Source: Pseudomonadota bacterium (GTDB lineage Bacteria; Pseudomonadota; Alphaproteobacteria; Rhizobiales; Hyphomicrobiaceae). From it: a stretch of 30,996 nucleotides of DNA. A program made the translations under genes and the position numbers. The stretch's first letter is position 1. Every line of letters begins with the position of its first letter. The notes below the pieces were generated by a model. It had not been told where the DNA came from, made no database searches, and saw only the letters and a list, made by a program, of their open reading frames with translations. The DNA lies in assembly GCA_023423275.1 (NCBI GenBank), contig JAFAFW010000014.1, positions 1-30,996 on the forward strand, given 5' to 3'. This document shows positions 1-7,814 of the stretch, piece by piece.

Positions 1-710
1 ATCCGATATCCGTCGACACCAAGCGTGAGCCAAATTCCGCCGAGCGCAAACAAGGCGATTGTCGCAACAGCCGCGAACATTCCGAAGCCGCGCGCCCGTT
101 CGGCGGTCTCACCACGACTCTTCAGGATGAGCCAGGCGGCACCATGCATGACAAGCATGGACACTGACAAAAGCCCGCAAAGCAGTGCGAATGGATTCCA
201 CAGTTCGAAGAGTGTCGTTCCCTCATAGAAGATGCGCAGATCCGAAGCGAGCCTGAACGGAACACCTTGGAGAACATTTCCGACTGCCACGCCGAGGATG
301 ATCGCCGGCACGAATCCGCCGACAAACAGCGCCCAATCCCAGCCGACCCGCCATCTTTTACTATCCCGCTTCGAGCGATACTTGAACGCAACGGGACGCA
401 GAATGAGCGCCAGAAGAACTGCAAACATCGCCAGGTAAAACCCGGAGAAGGAAACGGCATAAAGTGGAGGCCATGCCGCGAAAATGGCGCCGCCGCCGAC
501 GATCAGCCAGACCTGGTTTCCTTCCCAGACCGGACCGACGGTGTTGATCACGACACGACGCTCGGTGTCCGTTTTCGCAGCGAAAGGCAGCAAGATGGCC
601 GTGCCCAGATCAAAGCCATCCATCACGGCAAAGCCGATCAGGAGAACACCGAGCAGCAGCCACCAGATGACCCGCAGCGTATCGTAGTCGAGAAGATCGT
701 GAAGAATCAT
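1..710 (-). CDS. cydB: Cytochrome bd ubiquinol oxidase subunit II (partial, C-terminus beyond window)
   Basis: Subunit II of the cytochrome bd quinol oxidase, an inner-membrane partner of CydA that helps shape the haem and oxygen pathway. The reverse strand reads MILHDLLDYDTLRVIWW..., followed by the family-typical GFAVMDGFDLG segment and a WEGNQVWLI motif, with several hydrophobic helices. The ATG lies 5 bases after the cydA stop, so the two are co-translated. About 236 residues are visible of a family length of about 335-380, and the gene runs off the left edge with no stop. It is the last gene seen of the regulator-cydDCAB operon. Identification rests on the conserved N-terminal motifs and on the neighbour cydA, and I am confident of it. 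Whether a small CydX-type subunit follows cannot be seen. Confidence 0.95.
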   Translation of the reverse strand, partial: MILHDLLDYDTLRVIWWLLLGVLLIGFAVMDGFDLGTAILLPFAAKTDTERRVVINTVGPVWEGNQVWLIVGGGAIFAAWPPLYAVSFSGFYLAMFAVLLALILRPVAFKYRSKRDSKRWRVGWDWALFVGGFVPAIILGVAVGNVLQGVPFRLASDLRIFYEGTTLFELWNPFALLCGLLSVSMLVMHGAAWLILKSRGETAERARGFGMFAAVATIALFALGGIWLTLGVDGYR

Positions 711-715
711 GAGCC

Positions 716-2293
716 TCACTCCGCTGGCGCAAGAGACGACGAGACAAGCTCAGCTTCCGGTTCCTCGTCCGGCTCTGGCCCGGCCTGGATCGCCCGGAGC
801 ATCAACGTCATCTCGATAATGATGAGCACGGTATAGATCACGACGAACCCGCAGATGGTCAGCAGCACGGTCGTCGCGCCGAGATTGGAAACGGCGGCCG
901 CTGTCGGCAGGACACCTTCGATAACCCAAGGCTGGCGACCGAACTCCGCAACGATCCAGCCGCACTCCACCGCGAGCCACGGCAGCGGGATCGCGAAGAC
1001 GGCGACACGCAACAACGGCGGATAGCGATCGAGCATCCGTCGCGCGGAGAGATAGAAAAACACCGACGTCAAGGCGATGAAGAAGAACCCGAGGCCGACC
1101 ATGATCCGGAATGTCCAGAACAGCGTCGGAACATGCGGAACGGTATCCCAGGCCGCGCGCTCGATTTGTTCCGGTGTCGCCTGTCGCGGATCATCGACGT
1201 GCCGCTTGAGCAACAGCGCATATCCCAGATCGCTTCCGTTATCCTCGAAAGCCTGACGGGCTTCAGGCGGAATATTGCTCGTACTTCCCGCTGCGCGAAT
1301 TTTCTGAAGGGCATCGAAAGCAACGATCCCGTTGCGAATACGGGTCTCGGCGTGCTGAACGAGCTCCTCGATCCCGGGGATCTGCGTGGTCAGCGAGCGC
1401 GTCCCGATCAGACCCATCACCCACGGAATGCGAACCGCGAAATGTGTCTCGCGCGATTCCTGATCCGGAAAACCGATAATCGTGAAGGGCGCGGGCGCGG
1501 GTTCGGTCTCCCACATCGCCTCGATCGCAGCGAGCTTCATCTTCTGATGCTCGGTCGAGAGATATCCGCTTTCATCACCGAGAACGACAACCGACAAGGA
1601 CGCAGCCAGACCGAAGGATGCAGCCACTGTCATCGATCGCTTGGCAAGCTCCTCGTGGCGCCCCTTCAGCAAATACCACGCCGAAACGCCAAGTACGAAA
1701 ATCGACGCCGTGACATAGCCCGCCGACACCGTATGAACGAACTTGGCCTGCGCCACCGGATTGAACAAGACCGCGAAGAAATCAGTCACTTCCATGCGCA
1801 TGGTTTGAGGGTTGAAGGCCGATCCAACCGGATTTTGCATCCAGCCGTTGGCAATCAAAATCCACAGCGCGGAGAAGTTGGAACCGAGAGCGACCGCCCA
1901 GGTCGCCATCAAATGCCCGACCTTCGACAGCTTATCCCAGCCGAAGAAGAACAGGCCTACGAATGTCGCCTCCAGGAAAAAGGCCATCAGGCCTTCAATG
2001 GCGAGAGGCGCGCCGAAAATATCGCCGACGTAATGGCTGTAATAGCTCCAGTTCATGCCGAACTGGAATTCCATCACGATGCCGGTCGCAACGCCCAGCA
2101 CGAAATTGATGCCGAACAGAGTGCCCCAGAATTTCGTCATTTGCCGCCAGATCGTGCGCCCGGTCATGACGTAGACCGTTTCCATGATGGCCAGAAGGAC
2201 CGACAGGCCGAGCGTCAGCGGCACGAACAAAAAGTGATAAAGCGCTGTTATTGCGAACTGCAATCGCGAAAGATCTACGACATTGAATTCCAT
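716..2293 (-). CDS. cydA: Cytochrome bd ubiquinol oxidase subunit I
   Basis: Catalytic subunit that oxidises quinol and carries haems b558, b595 and d, reducing oxygen to water in the inner membrane. It has 525 residues, close to the E. coli protein, with about nine hydrophobic helices. The expected ligands are visible: His20 (equivalent to E. coli His19), His187 (His186), Met398 in FRIM (Met393) and Glu450 in GWIVAEFGRQPW (Glu445). Glu100 and Glu108 of the proton path are also present. The stretch from about residue 250 to 385 is long, which fits the long Q-loop class. ATG start, 33 bases after cydC. By family knowledge this is a high-affinity, low-oxygen oxidase that tolerates sulfide, cyanide and nitric oxide better than haem-copper oxidases. 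Confidence 0.97.
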   Translation of the reverse strand: MEFNVVDLSRLQFAITALYHFLFVPLTLGLSVLLAIMETVYVMTGRTIWRQMTKFWGTLFGINFVLGVATGIVMEFQFGMNWSYYSHYVGDIFGAPLAIEGLMAFFLEATFVGLFFFGWDKLSKVGHLMATWAVALGSNFSALWILIANGWMQNPVGSAFNPQTMRMEVTDFFAVLFNPVAQAKFVHTVSAGYVTASIFVLGVSAWYLLKGRHEELAKRSMTVAASFGLAASLSVVVLGDESGYLSTEHQKMKLAAIEAMWETEPAPAPFTIIGFPDQESRETHFAVRIPWVMGLIGTRSLTTQIPGIEELVQHAETRIRNGIVAFDALQKIRAAGSTSNIPPEARQAFEDNGSDLGYALLLKRHVDDPRQATPEQIERAAWDTVPHVPTLFWTFRIMVGLGFFFIALTSVFFYLSARRMLDRYPPLLRVAVFAIPLPWLAVECGWIVAEFGRQPWVIEGVLPTAAAVSNLGATTVLLTICGFVVIYTVLIIIEMTLMLRAIQAGPEPDEEPEAELVSSSLAPAE

Positions 2294-2326
2294 TTCAGTC
2301 TGTCCGGCGTGGACCGGTCTCCCTCG

Positions 2327-4021
2327 TCAATCAGGCCGCAACGCAGCCAGCCCGGCGTCGAAGCCGGGCGTGCCGCGCTCAATAATGGCGGTGATGGTTC
2401 CCTGCTTCATGACAATGAGGCGATCCGCCGTTTCAGCCTCTCGCCGGATATGTGTCGCAGTGACGATCGTGCGCCGGTCGGCTGCCACGTGGAGCCGGGA
2501 CAGCACGTCGCGCGCGGTGGCGCCATCCAGTCCCTCCGTCGGCTCGTCGAGAAGCCACAGCGGTGAATCGCGGAGGAAAAGCCGGGCCAGAGCGAGCCGG
2601 CGCGCCTGCCCGCCCGACAAGCCGTGACCGCCCTCGCCCAGCCGTGTATCGAGACCTTGCGACAGCGCTTCGACGTCGTGAAGCAAACCCGCTGCTTCCA
2701 GCGTCCGACAAAGCCGTGCATCGCTCGCATGCGGATCCGCGAGACGAAGATTGTCCCGCAGCGTGTCCTGAAACAGCTCCGTGCGCTGCGTGAGCAACGC
2801 TGCGCGTTGACTGGCGACATGGCCGGTCAGAGCGCAAATCTCTCCCGCAAGCAACCCGAGCAGTGTCGACTTTCCAGCCCCACTCGGGCCAACCAGAGCG
2901 ATACGCTCTCCCTCTCGGATGCTCAGATCGACGTCATGCAGAACAGGGGACGACGCTCGCGGATACGCGACCGACACATTTTGGAGCACGGCCGCGACAT
3001 GATCGGCGGGCTGAAGGCAAGTCCGGCCAACCGTCTCGGCGACGGCAAGGCGCGGTGCAATCCGGCGGGCTGCAAGAAGCGTGCGTCCCAGTTCGACAGC
3101 TCCCCGGCGGAGCGCGGCGAAAGGTTCCAGCGCCGCCAGCGCCATTAAAATCCCAAGCGCAGCGACAGGCGCTCCAACCGTGCCCGCCTCGACGAGCCAG
3201 GCCATCGCAATCAGGATTGCAGACAGCAACACGGCACCGATGATGCCGAAGCCTAAACCGGCTCGCGTTTCGATCCGGTTCAGCGCGTCATCGGTCGCTG
3301 CCAAATAAGCATCGGCGCCGACAAGACCATCTTGCCGCGCGCGAAGCTGGCCGGCCATGATCCATTCGGTCTGCCCGGTCACCAGATCGATGACGCGTGA
3401 ACGGAAAATCTCAAGCCCGTGACCACGGCGCCGGGACGGTTTGTCCGCAGCCCGCGCTGCCGACAGGGTGACGCCAAGTCCGGCTGCGATAAGGAACAGC
3501 GCAACCCCGAGCCCCAGAAGGGGCTGCATCAATCCGAAGGCTAGACCGCTGATCAGCGCAATGCAGATTACCCCGACAAGCGGCACGAGCACACGCAGAT
3601 AAAGCGAATCGAGCGCATCGATATCCAATGTCAGGCGGAACAACAGCCGCGCCGGGCGTTTGATCAAATCGCTGGCAGCGCCCGGCTCCGACCAGCCGCG
3701 GAATAGACGCTCGCGCAATTGTGCGAGAATGCCGAGGGTTACATCATGCGTCGTCAACCGCTCACCATAGCGGGATGCCGTGCGCGCCAGAGCCAGGAGA
3801 CGGATGCCCGCCGACGGAGCGAACACGTCGAATGCGAGCGCCGTCGCGACCGAAAGCCCGGCGATCGACGTCGCGGTGATGAACCATCCCGAAAGCCCGA
3901 GCAGCGCGATACCGCATAGCACCGTCGCGACGGACAGAACCATCCCAGCGCAGAGCATCGCGCGGTTGCCCGATAGGAATAGTTCAGCAATTGGACGAAG
4001 ATAACGCGCGCGTGCCGTCAT
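2327..4021 (-). CDS. cydC: CydC, ABC exporter half-transporter for bd oxidase assembly
   Basis: One half of the heterodimeric CydDC ABC transporter needed to assemble cytochrome bd. The family has been described as exporting cysteine/glutathione and, more recently, as handling haem, so its substrate is not settled by sequence. The 564-residue protein has an N-terminal six-helix membrane domain (roughly residues 15-300) and a C-terminal ATPase. Walker A GPSGAGKS is at about 377-385, the signature LSGGQARRLALARL follows, and Walker B with catalytic Glu reads LWLLDEPTEGLD. Its ATG overlaps the cydD stop in an ATGA arrangement, so translation is coupled. The C-versus-D assignment comes from gene order and the shorter N-terminus. 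Confidence 0.93.
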   Translation of the reverse strand: MTARARYLRPIAELFLSGNRAMLCAGMVLSVATVLCGIALLGLSGWFITATSIAGLSVATALAFDVFAPSAGIRLLALARTASRYGERLTTHDVTLGILAQLRERLFRGWSEPGAASDLIKRPARLLFRLTLDIDALDSLYLRVLVPLVGVICIALISGLAFGLMQPLLGLGVALFLIAAGLGVTLSAARAADKPSRRRGHGLEIFRSRVIDLVTGQTEWIMAGQLRARQDGLVGADAYLAATDDALNRIETRAGLGFGIIGAVLLSAILIAMAWLVEAGTVGAPVAALGILMALAALEPFAALRRGAVELGRTLLAARRIAPRLAVAETVGRTCLQPADHVAAVLQNVSVAYPRASSPVLHDVDLSIREGERIALVGPSGAGKSTLLGLLAGEICALTGHVASQRAALLTQRTELFQDTLRDNLRLADPHASDARLCRTLEAAGLLHDVEALSQGLDTRLGEGGHGLSGGQARRLALARLFLRDSPLWLLDEPTEGLDGATARDVLSRLHVAADRRTIVTATHIRREAETADRLIVMKQGTITAIIERGTPGFDAGLAALRPD

Positions 4022-5808
4022 GCCGCGCTACCATGAGATATTGCACCAAGCCGCACGATCCGGTCCATGCGGGTGGCGAGCACAGGATCGTGTGTCGCGA
4101 CGATCAGGGTCCTGCCCCGGGCAAGTGTGCACAGCGCGTCGGTTATGCTCCGAGCAGTCTCGCTATCGAGATGGGCTGTCGGCTCATCGGCGAGGATAAG
4201 GCCGACGCCGGGCATGGCGGCAACGCGCGCCAGCGCCAGCCGCGACGCTTCCCCGCCCGACAATCCGCCTCCGCTCTCTCCGACCGACACGGCTCCGCGC
4301 CGGCGTGCGACGTTCTCCAAACCCACGCGTGCGAGAGCACCGCGAATCATCTCGGCAGACACGCCCTCGCGCCCAAGTGTGATATTTTGGGAGAGCGTCC
4401 CCGCAAACACATGGGGATGCTGCCCGATCCAGGCGATCCGGCCGCGCATGCCTGCCGCAGTGTCCTCGGAAAGCAGGTGCTCTCCGAGCACGATGCGTCC
4501 GCTCTCCGCGACCGCGAGTCCTGCGAGCAGAGCCAGCAGCGTCGATTTTCCCTGGCCGCTTGGTGCGATCAGCGCAATATGCTCGCCCGGCTTGACGTCC
4601 AGGCTGAAATCATCGAGCACACGCGCATGACCCGCCGCATATCGGAAGCTGAGATGCTCGACGCGGATCGACACCGGATCGGCGGACCTCGACGGGAACG
4701 TCAAGGAAGGCTCTTTGCTGCCGAGGAACTCGGCGCCGTTATTTGAAAGGCCTCGCAGAGCTTCCAGCGACGCTTCTCCGGCCGCTCGATCGTGCCAGAC
4801 GGCCGAGAGATCGCGAAGCGGTTCGAAAAACGCAGGTGCGAGCAGGAGAACGAAGAGCCCTTCGCCCAACGAGAGCGTGTTGCCCCAAGCACCGAAGGGC
4901 AGTTGCCCCAGAAGATGAAATCCAACGTACACGGCGACCATGGCGACGCCGAGCGCTGCAAAGAGCTCGAGCACCGCGGAGGAAAGGAACGCGATTTTCA
5001 GAACTGCCATCGTGCGCTGGCGGAGGTTTTCCGCATCCGCCCTCAATCGTCGCGCCGTGATGTCGACGGCGCGAAGCGACCGGATTGTCGCGAGCCCCCG
5101 CAAGCGATCGAGTAGAAAAGCGTTCATGCTTCCCAACTCGACAAGCTGTGCCTCGCTTGCCGCCTTCGCGCGCCAGCCGATAAGCGCCATGAAGATCGGA
5201 ATGAGCGGCGCGGCGAGAAGCAAGACGAATGCCGCGGCCCACGAGTAGACGAAGACGCACAGGAGTATTGCGATCGGCACGAGGGTTGCGCGCAGACGTG
5301 CGGGCTGGAAACGCGACAGATACGGCACGATGGCCTCGGTCTGCTCAGCCAGAACACTTGCAGCAAAACCGGAAGCGGGCCGTTCGATGTCGAGAGGCGA
5401 ACGCGATGCGATGACCGCAACGGCATGCCACCGCTGATCGGAGAGAAACGCGCGGGCCTGACGAAAACTCATTCGGGCGCCAATCGCATCAAGACCGGAT
5501 TTCGCGATGCCCAGCGCTAGAATAAGTGCTGCATATGAATAGGCGGTCTCGACTGCGTCTCCCGTCGCCATCCTCCCGACCGTCATACTGAGAAGTGCCG
5601 CCTGCGGAATCCAAATCAGCGACGCAATAACCTGCAATATCGCTCCGTTGCGCAACTGAGGCACCCGCTGCGACGGGATCGCAGTGTCCGGGCCGCCCAC
5701 AATCGTTCGGGCAGGCGGCGCTCGGGTGCCAGCATCACGCGATCGATCGGAGACAACGTGTGCAAATCTCCGTTCCGGCGGAGCACTGATCGTCGCGGCT
5801 CGCGACAT
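4018..5808 (-). CDS. cydD: CydD, ABC exporter half-transporter for bd oxidase assembly
   Basis: Partner of CydC in the inner-membrane exporter required for active cytochrome bd. It has 596 residues with a membrane domain at about 55-330 and an ATPase domain at about 385-590. The Walker A reads APSGQGKS with the lysine near residue 421, the signature is LSGGEASRLALARV, and Walker B is LILADEPTAHLD. A roughly 50-residue hydrophilic N-terminal extension precedes the first helix. The ATG has a strong ribosome binding site (AAGGAGG, 7 bases away) that sits inside the end of the upstream regulator gene, whose stop is only 2 bases before. This ties regulator and transporter into one transcript. High confidence. 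Confidence 0.94.
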   Translation of the reverse strand: MSRAATISAPPERRFAHVVSDRSRDAGTRAPPARTIVGGPDTAIPSQRVPQLRNGAILQVIASLIWIPQAALLSMTVGRMATGDAVETAYSYAALILALGIAKSGLDAIGARMSFRQARAFLSDQRWHAVAVIASRSPLDIERPASGFAASVLAEQTEAIVPYLSRFQPARLRATLVPIAILLCVFVYSWAAAFVLLLAAPLIPIFMALIGWRAKAASEAQLVELGSMNAFLLDRLRGLATIRSLRAVDITARRLRADAENLRQRTMAVLKIAFLSSAVLELFAALGVAMVAVYVGFHLLGQLPFGAWGNTLSLGEGLFVLLLAPAFFEPLRDLSAVWHDRAAGEASLEALRGLSNNGAEFLGSKEPSLTFPSRSADPVSIRVEHLSFRYAAGHARVLDDFSLDVKPGEHIALIAPSGQGKSTLLALLAGLAVAESGRIVLGEHLLSEDTAAGMRGRIAWIGQHPHVFAGTLSQNITLGREGVSAEMIRGALARVGLENVARRRGAVSVGESGGGLSGGEASRLALARVAAMPGVGLILADEPTAHLDSETARSITDALCTLARGRTLIVATHDPVLATRMDRIVRLGAISHGSAA

Positions 5809-5810
5809 CG

Positions 5811-6383
5811 TCAGGCCTCCTTGCTCGGCGTCTTCCTCCGACCAATGGAAACGATTCGGTCCTTTGCTTCCAGAAATTTGGTAATCTTCGAGCCAAGACC
5901 CAGCAGAGTTGCGAGCCGGTCGGTTTCAAGCTGTTTGACGTCATCGTACCACGTGGTGAGGCGCTCGATCAGCCCGTGCATCTCCGCCATCCGCTCCTGC
6001 GCAAAACGCTCATCCGCGCCTCTCGGCCGCTGCATCAGGATTTCGCGGAGCACGGAAAGCGTCGGGTCGATTTCACGCTTTTTTCGCTCTTCGGCGAGCG
6101 TTCTCAAAATCTGCCAGACATCATCCGGAGTGGTGAAGAAATCGCGACGATCATCCGGCAGATGCTTGAGCAGAACGAGGTTCCACCCCTGCAGCTCGCG
6201 CAAACTCATTGAAACATTCGAACGGGAAATGCCCAACGCTTCGACAATCTGCTCTGCACAGAGCGGATCGGGGGAAACATACAGCAACGCATAGATCTGG
6301 CCGACGGTGCGATTGATTCCCCAACGGCTCCCCATCTCACCGAAGTGCAGCACGAAGGACTGGATGAGTGGAGGCAGGTTCAC
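5811..6383 (-). CDS. GbsR/MarR-family transcriptional regulator, first gene of the cyd operon
   Basis: A 190-residue winged-helix DNA-binding protein. Residues about 25-100 hold the fold, with the recognition region CAEQIVEALGISRSNVSMSLRELQGWNLV typical of GbsR-like MarR relatives, followed by DDRRDFF in the wing. The rest is helical and probably forms the dimer interface. It uses a GTG start at 6381-6383 with only a weak ribosome binding site, and no in-frame ATG sits nearby upstream. It ends 2 bases before cydD, so it is the leader gene of cydDCAB. A perfect inverted repeat lies 18-45 bases upstream of the start and is a natural operator for it. My inference is that it represses its own operon; the signal (redox, sulfide or another) is not evident, and it has a single cysteine. 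Confidence 0.88.
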   Translation of the reverse strand: MNLPPLIQSFVLHFGEMGSRWGINRTVGQIYALLYVSPDPLCAEQIVEALGISRSNVSMSLRELQGWNLVLLKHLPDDRRDFFTTPDDVWQILRTLAEERKKREIDPTLSVLREILMQRPRGADERFAQERMAEMHGLIERLTTWYDDVKQLETDRLATLLGLGSKITKFLEAKDRIVSIGRRKTPSKEA

Positions 6384-6400
6384 GAATCGCCTGTATTGAC

Positions 6401-6428
6401 TGTTATTTCAATAATTTCTGAAATAACA
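6401..6428. promoter_or_regulatory. Perfect inverted repeat, probable operator of the cyd operon
   Basis: TGTTATTTCA at 6401-6410 and its exact reverse complement TGAAATAACA at 6419-6428 are separated by 8 bases. Centre-to-centre spacing of about 18 bases fits a dimeric winged-helix protein binding one face of DNA. It overlaps the end of the predicted -10 element and the likely transcription start of the regulator-cydDCAB operon, so bound protein should block transcription. Confidence 0.7.
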
Positions 6429-6453
6429 TACGAAGCGCGAACCCCTCTCGCAA
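6425..6453 (-). promoter_or_regulatory. Predicted sigma70-type promoter of regulator-cydDCAB
   Basis: On the reverse strand TTGCGA (6453-6448) and TATGTT (6430-6425) are separated by exactly 17 bases, followed by the inverted repeat and then the GTG start 41 bases downstream of the -10. The match to consensus is moderate; placement next to the operator supports it. Confidence 0.5.
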
Positions 6454-6612
6454 GGGCGATCATGACGCACGGGCAGGAGCGCAATTCCTTCCTACGACAT
6501 CCGAAGGATTACATGGCAGACAAGACAGCCGTTTGATGTCTCCGCCAGCGTTGGCCGAGGTTCCCAAGACCTTCAGACTGTGCGCCTTCAGGCGACGACG
6601 GCGGTTGTGATT

Positions 6613-7032
6613 TCAGGACGCGCGCCGCTCCGCAAGCAATCGCGCGATCCACATACCGAGAAGCATTGCGGGCACGAAGATCAGCGTTCCGGTCGCGGCG
6701 AGACCGATTGCGGTAAGCGCCGGTCCGGGACAGAAACCGCCCAGCCCCCAGCCCACGCCGAACAATGCGGGGCCGACGATCAGCCGCATATCGACATCGG
6801 TGCGCGTCGGCACGTCAAACTTCGCGCCGATAATCGGCATCTCGCGCTTCAGCACAATGCGATAGCCAAAGAACGCGACGAGTACCGCGCCACCCATGAC
6901 AAACGCCAGAGACGGATCCCACGTGCCCACAAGGTCCAGGAAATTGAGAACCTTCGCCGGATTGCTCATGCCGGAGACGATTAGCCCGATGCCGAAGAGC
7001 AGCCCCAAGAGGAAATTCAACACGCCACCCAT
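6613..7032 (-). CDS. YeeE/YedE-family (DUF395) sulfur-compound transporter, half-size protein B
   Basis: Half-size membrane protein of the YeeE/YedE family, whose characterised members move thiosulfate or related sulfur species across the inner membrane. The 139 residues contain about four hydrophobic helices, an N-terminal GMSNPAKVLNFLD motif and the signature GWGLGGFCPGPA with the conserved cysteine thought to relay sulfur. ATG start with ribosome binding site GGAGG 7 bases away, lying in the last codons of the upstream paralogue; the gap is 3 bases. It is the last gene of the blh-bigR-YeeE-YeeE operon and presumably pairs with the preceding protein to make a full transporter. Such pairs are sometimes called PmpA/PmpB. 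The exact substrate is unknown. Confidence 0.9.
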   Translation of the reverse strand: MGGVLNFLLGLLFGIGLIVSGMSNPAKVLNFLDLVGTWDPSLAFVMGGAVLVAFFGYRIVLKREMPIIGAKFDVPTRTDVDMRLIVGPALFGVGWGLGGFCPGPALTAIGLAATGTLIFVPAMLLGMWIARLLAERRAS

Positions 7033-7035
7033 TGA

Positions 7036-7464
7036 TCAGCCTCCGAGTACGTGCCGGGCAACGAAGACGGTGATGAAGGCGGTCGCCATGAACACCAGCG
7101 TCGCCACGAGAGAGCGCACCGAAAGCCGGGACAACCCGCACACGCCATGGCCGGATGTACAGCCATTCCCCCAAACCGAGCCGAAACCGACGAGCAGTCC
7201 CGCAGCAGCCATCAGCAGCACGCTGGATGAAACACTCTGCTGGATTGGCTCACCGGTTACGGCCATCGTCAGCAAAGGGGCAGCGATCAGCCCGACGATA
7301 AATGCCAGGCGTCCTCCGAGTCCGCCGTCATGATAAGGCGGCAGAATACGGCTCAAAATACCACTGATGCCGGCAATGCGTCCTTGAACGAGCATCAACA
7401 GGACAGCAGACAGGCCAATCAGGACGCCTCCTAGAAATGAGGCCACCGGCGTGAACTCGGTCAT
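7036..7464 (-). CDS. YeeE/YedE-family (DUF395) sulfur-compound transporter, half-size protein A
   Basis: Partner of the next gene. It has 142 residues, four or so membrane segments, and the diagnostic motif GNGCTSGHGVCGLSRLS, in which the two cysteines are the conserved ones of this family. Its ATG follows the bigR stop by 9 bases. By context it imports or exports a sulfur species (thiosulfate, sulfite, sulfide or persulfide) linked to Blh activity. The family occurs in the same operon as BigR and Blh in other proteobacteria, which supports a role in sulfide homeostasis. Which sulfur compound, and the direction, cannot be read from the sequence. Confidence 0.9.
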   Translation of the reverse strand: MTEFTPVASFLGGVLIGLSAVLLMLVQGRIAGISGILSRILPPYHDGGLGGRLAFIVGLIAAPLLTMAVTGEPIQQSVSSSVLLMAAAGLLVGFGSVWGNGCTSGHGVCGLSRLSVRSLVATLVFMATAFITVFVARHVLGG

Positions 7465-7473
7465 GTGTCGATC

Positions 7474-7809
7474 TCATGGGTTGCGGCGTAGCGCGTTGGT
7501 TTCGCAGAAAAGATGGTGCAACACGTTGATGAAGGTTTGAACGCGCGGATCCGCGAGGCGATAGAAAACGTGCTTTCCTTCCTTGCGGCCTTCGATCAGA
7601 CCGGCATCGCGCAGTTCGGCCAACTGCTGCGACAATCCGGGCTGCCGGATGGCCAGCAGATCTTCCAATTCGCGGACAGACCGCTCTCCGTCGACCAGCA
7701 CACAACAGACCAGCAAGCGGTCGGGATTCGACAGCTTCTTGAGGAAAGCCGATGCCTCATCGACATTGGCCTTCATGTTGACTGCTTCGCAGGAGAGCAT
7801 TTCGCGCAT
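7474..7809 (-). CDS. bigR: BigR/SqrR-type ArsR-family repressor (sulfide/persulfide sensor)
   Basis: ArsR-fold winged-helix repressor. With the start at 7809 it has 111 residues, with the DNA-reading segment VRELEDLLAIRQPGLSQQLAELRDAGLI and the wing GRKEGKHVFYRL. Cys36 (in LLVCCVLVDGERSV) and Cys102 (in HHLFCETN) are 66 residues apart, the same spacing as the Cys pair of BigR that oxidises or forms a polysulfide bridge and releases DNA; this is known for the family, inferred here. Cys35 and Cys7 are extra. The frame is open up to 7869, but that start would overlap blh by about 55 bases, so I prefer the ATG at 7809, 5 bases after the blh stop; 7776 is another candidate. It probably controls the blh promoter. 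Confidence 0.88.
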   Translation of the reverse strand: MREMLSCEAVNMKANVDEASAFLKKLSNPDRLLVCCVLVDGERSVRELEDLLAIRQPGLSQQLAELRDAGLIEGRKEGKHVFYRLADPRVQTFINVLHHLFCETNALRRNP

Positions 7810-7814
7810 TCGAT

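Noticed and set aside
1133..2566. 477-codon open frame on the plus strand
   Set aside because: It lies opposite cydA and the end of cydC, its translation is Arg/His-rich with no recognisable domain, and cydA has all catalytic residues. It is an antisense shadow.
6537..6612. Possible terminator after the YeeE operon
   Set aside because: Two CCTTCAG words are direct repeats and the only stem is about 4 pairs. No supportable hairpin.
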